Assembly (NCBI GenBank): GCA_903849645.1
Contig: CAINJJ010000030.1
Span: forward strand, 124,001-188,000
DNA: 64,000 nt
From: an uncultured Acidobacteriaceae bacterium
GTDB taxonomy: Bacteria; Acidobacteriota; Terriglobia; Terriglobales; Acidobacteriaceae
Direction: 5' to 3'
Position 1 is the first letter of the stretch; each line of letters begins with the position of its first letter. The notes beneath the pieces were generated by a model. It saw only the letters and a program-made list of their open reading frames with translations, did not search any database and had not been told where the DNA came from. Both the position numbers and the translations under genes were made by a program. Below are positions 60,849-64,000 of this stretch, piece after piece.

Positions 60849-63425
60849 TTACTTCTCGCGATGCACCAGGCCCAACTGGAAGGTGACCATCACGCTGCGG
60901 CCAGAGAGAAGCTGCAACTGATCCTGGCTGTTGGGAGTAAAGGGCACGGCGGTGGTTCCACCCGCCCCAGGCGAAAGGGAGACAACATCGTGGAAGTCGA
61001 AGAGGTTGTTCATGCTGAGCTTGATCTTCGATCCATCGAGGAACGAGTTCCTGCGCATGGTGTAGTTGAGGAAGATGTTGTTCATCCAGAACGAATCGAG
61101 CTGCGTGGCCTCATGGATGGAACCGTTGTCCATCCAGCGGGGTCCGATCTGCTTGTTGAAGAAGCCCAGGTCGAAGCTCTTGTCCTGATAAGTCAGTCCC
61201 GCGCCAACGGTGTAGTTCGGCGTAGCGGCCACCCACTTGGTCGGGGCAGCCGCAACGACCGTGCCATTGGCCAGAGTCTGTGCCGCGGCGGACTCATACT
61301 TTGCCTGGCCTGCGGTGCCGTTGAAGTTGATGCTCAAGCCATGGGCCACAAAGACGTTGCCTTCCGCTTCAACACCCATGGTGTTGGAGGCGGGGGTGGC
61401 GTAGTAGTAGGAGTCGCCGTAATCGGGCTTGGTGGTATCCGTGACCTTGTAGCTGCCGTAAGCGTTCTGGAAGTGAATGTGGTAAATGTCCGCGTCAAAA
61501 CTCACGCGGTTGAGCTTGACCACGGTGCCGCCCTGGAAGGTGGTGGCGACGGTGGGCTTGGGCGTGACCGCAACCTGCGCGCCTGTCACGTCAAAGACCG
61601 AGCTGGGAGGAATCTCGCTGCCGCGGCCATACTGACCGTAGACCGAGAAGTTGCTGGCGACGCGATAGTTGGCCTCAAACGAAGGCAGGATGTTGTTGTA
61701 GAAGGCGCTGTGCTTCACAGAGATGCCCGCGCATCCGGCAATCGTGGTGGATTTGCATCCCAGGTTGCCCACGACCTTGCCGTCGGCAAGCTGAGTCAGG
61801 TCCATGGTGTAGAGCGCGCTCTTTACGCCCGCGGTGAGGGTCAGCTTGGGAATCGAGACCAACTGGTACTCAATGTATGGCTGCGCGGAGTTGGTCTTGA
61901 AATACTCGTGAAAGCGCAGGTTCTTCAGCAGGGGCGAATCCACCCAGGTGCGGGGATCGCTGTTCTGCTGGTAGCGGTGCGTGGTGGTGTACTCATACCA
62001 AGCGCCCACACGGAACACGCCGAAGCGAGACGCCTCGCTCAACGTGGTGATTTCGCCGCCGCGATTGTACTGGTTCAGCTTGTCCACGGCGCTGTGGTCG
62101 CTGACAGCCACTTCGTGCAGCGAGTCCTGGCTCTGGTCCTTCTGCAGGTGCTGGTGGTTGGAGTAGGAGTAGCTGTAGGGCTTGGTCTCCAGCCTCCACC
62201 CGTGGCCGAACTCCGTTCCAAACGTGATGACGTCGAAGTTGGTGGGAACGTGGTAGGTAAAGTTCCGGTAGTACATCGAGTTGTACGTCCCGTCGGCATT
62301 GAGCTTGTGGCCGTCCATGACGTAGTTGAGGCCGTGGTCGGCGATCTGCTGGCGCGTGGGGTCGCTGTCGGGCGTGTTGCTGTCCACCAGCACGATGGTG
62401 CTGATCAGGGTCAGGAAGGTCTTGTCGGAGAACTTGTAGTTGAACTTCGCGGTGCCGGCGGTGCGCTGCTGGTCGTTGAAGGTCTGGTAGCCGTCCGAGC
62501 TGTTGTGGTGGCCCTCAAACCAGAAGTTTGCCTTGGGGTTCTTGCCGCCGAAGAGGCCGGAGTTGAACTCGCCCAGAATCTGGTTGGTGTTGAAGGATCC
62601 ATACGACTCGGAGACCTTGAAGCCCATGGCCGGACCCATCTTGGGGGAGAACATGTGGATGGAGCCCGCGAAGTTGGTCGGCCCAACATCGGAAGCCGTA
62701 CCGGGACTGCGGTCGAAGTCCACATAGCTGATGGCGGGAGCCGGGACATACGCCCATGAGTGATGCGTGGGGTCGTTCGAGTCCTGGAAGGGCACGCCGT
62801 CCCAGGTCATGGTGAAAGCGCCATCGGCAAAGCCGCGGAACCAGGTCTTCGACTGGCCGTTGCCAATGCCGTTGGTGGCGTAGCTGACTGTGCCCGGAGC
62901 GGCCTGCGTGATGTCTGCGAAATCGGTCACAGGAGACGTGTACTGGCGAATGTACTGGCTGGTGATCTCGCTGCGCGGAGAGGCCATGTCGAGCAGGGCC
63001 TTCACGGGGGACAATTCAGCGGCAATCGATGTGTCCGCCTCCGCTTCCACCGTCACCTCTTCTGATACGGAAGCGACAGCCAGCGAAACCGCGACGTTCA
63101 CCGCCTGGCCCGCTGTCAGCACCACGTTCTGGCGAATGTCCCTGCCAAATCCGGTTGCCGAGGTCGCCACAGTGTAGGTGCCGGCGGCGAGGCCTGAAAC
63201 CGTGAACTTGCCATCAGTTCCGCTCACCGCGGTGCCCACCACCGCCGTGGAGTTTGCCACCGCCACCGCCGCACCCGGCACAGCCTTGCCGCCGGGGTCG
63301 ACCACCGTTCCATGGATGGAACCTGCGCCAGCTTCCTGCGCTCGAAGCGTCAAACCCAAGGCCAATGCCAACAGACACACGAACAGTGAAGTGGCTTTTT
63401 GCCACTGAATCAAATATTTCTGCAT
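60849..63425 (-). CDS. TonB-dependent receptor with carboxypeptidase-regulatory domain
   Basis: An 858-residue outer-membrane receptor. Signal peptide (about 11-29, TSLFVCLLALALGLTLRAQ), an Ig-like domain (about 35-120, GSIHGTVVDPGGKAVPGAAVAV), a plug (ITQAAPGTVSYATNGIGNGQSKTWFRGF) and a barrel. The C-terminus is HREK, so no terminal aromatic residue. It resembles siderophore- or metal-type TBDRs more than the large Oar-like receptor of this window. The ATG at 63425 has GAGGAG upstream. Ligand unknown. It is divergent from a cytochrome c gene. Confidence 0.9.
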   Translation of the reverse strand: MQKYLIQWQKATSLFVCLLALALGLTLRAQEAGAGSIHGTVVDPGGKAVPGAAVAVANSTAVVGTAVSGTDGKFTVSGLAAGTYTVATSATGFGRDIRQNVVLTAGQAVNVAVSLAVASVSEEVTVEAEADTSIAAELSPVKALLDMASPRSEITSQYIRQYTSPVTDFADITQAAPGTVSYATNGIGNGQSKTWFRGFADGAFTMTWDGVPFQDSNDPTHHSWAYVPAPAISYVDFDRSPGTASDVGPTNFAGSIHMFSPKMGPAMGFKVSESYGSFNTNQILGEFNSGLFGGKNPKANFWFEGHHNSSDGYQTFNDQQRTAGTAKFNYKFSDKTFLTLISTIVLVDSNTPDSDPTRQQIADHGLNYVMDGHKLNADGTYNSMYYRNFTYHVPTNFDVITFGTEFGHGWRLETKPYSYSYSNHQHLQKDQSQDSLHEVAVSDHSAVDKLNQYNRGGEITTLSEASRFGVFRVGAWYEYTTTHRYQQNSDPRTWVDSPLLKNLRFHEYFKTNSAQPYIEYQLVSIPKLTLTAGVKSALYTMDLTQLADGKVVGNLGCKSTTIAGCAGISVKHSAFYNNILPSFEANYRVASNFSVYGQYGRGSEIPPSSVFDVTGAQVAVTPKPTVATTFQGGTVVKLNRVSFDADIYHIHFQNAYGSYKVTDTTKPDYGDSYYYATPASNTMGVEAEGNVFVAHGLSINFNGTAGQAKYESAAAQTLANGTVVAAAPTKWVAATPNYTVGAGLTYQDKSFDLGFFNKQIGPRWMDNGSIHEATQLDSFWMNNIFLNYTMRRNSFLDGSKIKLSMNNLFDFHDVVSLSPGAGGTTAVPFTPNSQDQLQLLSGRSVMVTFQLGLVHREK

Positions 63426-63640
63426 GAATTCTGGTCTCCTCGAAATAGCAGGGCACAACGAGTGGGAATGCCCTCCCTGCCTCTTGCGAGAATATGAATA
63501 GTTTGCGACAGCCTGTTCACAGCCCTGTTAATATCCGTTGACAATCCGCCAATCGCCCCAACGTCGCTGTCCCTTGAGGATCATCTCCATCGTCCAAAAG
63601 GACGAAGCCCGTTGTGCGACTGCATGAGAAAATTGTCCTT

Positions 63641-64000
63641 GTGACTTCTTCGATCAAACTTCCCTGCTGTGCACTTCTCCTCGGCCTTGCCTGCCTCGCC
63701 CCGACCCCCGCCCATGCGCTCTTCGGCAACAAGAACAAGGCCGCCGAACAGGCCGGCGCCCTTCTTTTTCGAGACAAGGACTGCGCTCATTGTCACGGGG
63801 AGGCCGGCGAGGGCACCAAGAAGGGGCCATCGCTGGTTGACCTGCGCAAAAAGAAGGAATGGACCCCGGAGAAGATCACCGGCCAGATCATGAACGGCGG
63901 CAAGAAGATGCCTCCATTCTCAGACGCGCTGACCGACCCGGAGATTGCGCAACTGGTGGCCTATCTGCGCGCCAAGCATCGCCCGACGGCTCCGCCCAGG
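63641..64000 (+). CDS. Exported cytochrome c, 3' end cut by window
   Basis: 120 residues of a partial gene, open to the end of the window. GTG start at 63641, then a signal peptide (about 4-27, IKLPCCALLLGLACLAPTPAHA). The haem motif CAHCH is followed by GEAGEGTKKGPSL, and the Met ligand lies in GGKKMPPFSD. This is a single-domain class I cytochrome c. It would carry electrons in the periplasm. No stop codon is seen, so total length is unknown. Confidence 0.8.
   Translation, partial: MTSSIKLPCCALLLGLACLAPTPAHALFGNKNKAAEQAGALLFRDKDCAHCHGEAGEGTKKGPSLVDLRKKKEWTPEKITGQIMNGGKKMPPFSDALTDPEIAQLVAYLRAKHRPTAPPR

Noticed and set aside
60861-62759. 632-codon plus-strand frame across the second TonB receptor
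   Set aside because: Antisense shadow, Val/Gly-rich, no domain.

Overview
The window is chromosomal DNA from a high-GC Gram-negative bacterium, most likely an Acidobacteriota member of the Terriglobia type. The evidence is the Oar-like TonB-dependent receptors with an N-terminal carboxypeptidase-regulatory (Ig-like) domain, a run of CRTAC1 (FG-GAP plus ASPIC/UnbV) proteins, a complex I operon with two nuoM genes, a solitary secretin with an N-terminal repeat region, and a PQQ propeller protein carrying cytochrome c domains. No rRNA, tRNA, CRISPR array, phage or insertion sequence was seen. Genus-level placement is not possible from the sequence alone.

Layout. 0.25-5.6 kb: an ECF sigma factor with its zinc-finger anti-sigma, an exported and a cytosolic cyclophilin, RecQ on the opposite strand, and a carbohydrate-binding lipid- or membrane-targeted protein. 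5.6-10.4 kb: smc behind an AT-rich leader with two DnaA-box-like sites, then a REP-like repeat and a self-complementary segment ending in a terminator, which may encode a small RNA. 10.4-15.0 kb: purC, cvpA, a Fis-type HTH protein, a HAD hydrolase and a secretin, all on the plus strand. 15.2-25.5 kb: minus-strand genes for a DsbA-like protein, NAD synthetase, an exopolysaccharide-initiating sugar transferase, an Mla-type ATPase, MobA, an M20 peptidase, a rhodanese, a phosphoesterase and a DinB protein. 25.6-32.6 kb: PQQ dehydrogenase, a hypothetical gene, ParDE, and accC-accB-pepP.

32.7-46.0 kb is the most distinctive accessory region. Three exported CRTAC1 proteins (two of them translationally coupled), a 1,213-residue TonB-dependent receptor and two exported TPR proteins all run on the plus strand, and a convergent LacI-family regulator closes the block. 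The receptor promoter carries two LacI-type operators with centres 22 bp apart, which ties the regulator to the receptor. I infer an envelope uptake or binding system for a carbohydrate-like ligand. The ligand is unknown.

46.2-57.1 kb is a minus-strand complex I operon, nuoA-B-C-D-I-H-J-K-L-M-M. It has two nuoM genes and lacks nuoE, F, G and N in this window. Three of its gene junctions carry a G-rich 7-nt repeat (GGGANNA on the coding strand) starting within a few bases of a stop codon. A divergent five-haem cytochrome/TPR fusion follows, then a gene with a PD-(D/E)XK-like motif, a second TonB-dependent receptor, and a cytochrome c gene cut off by the window end.
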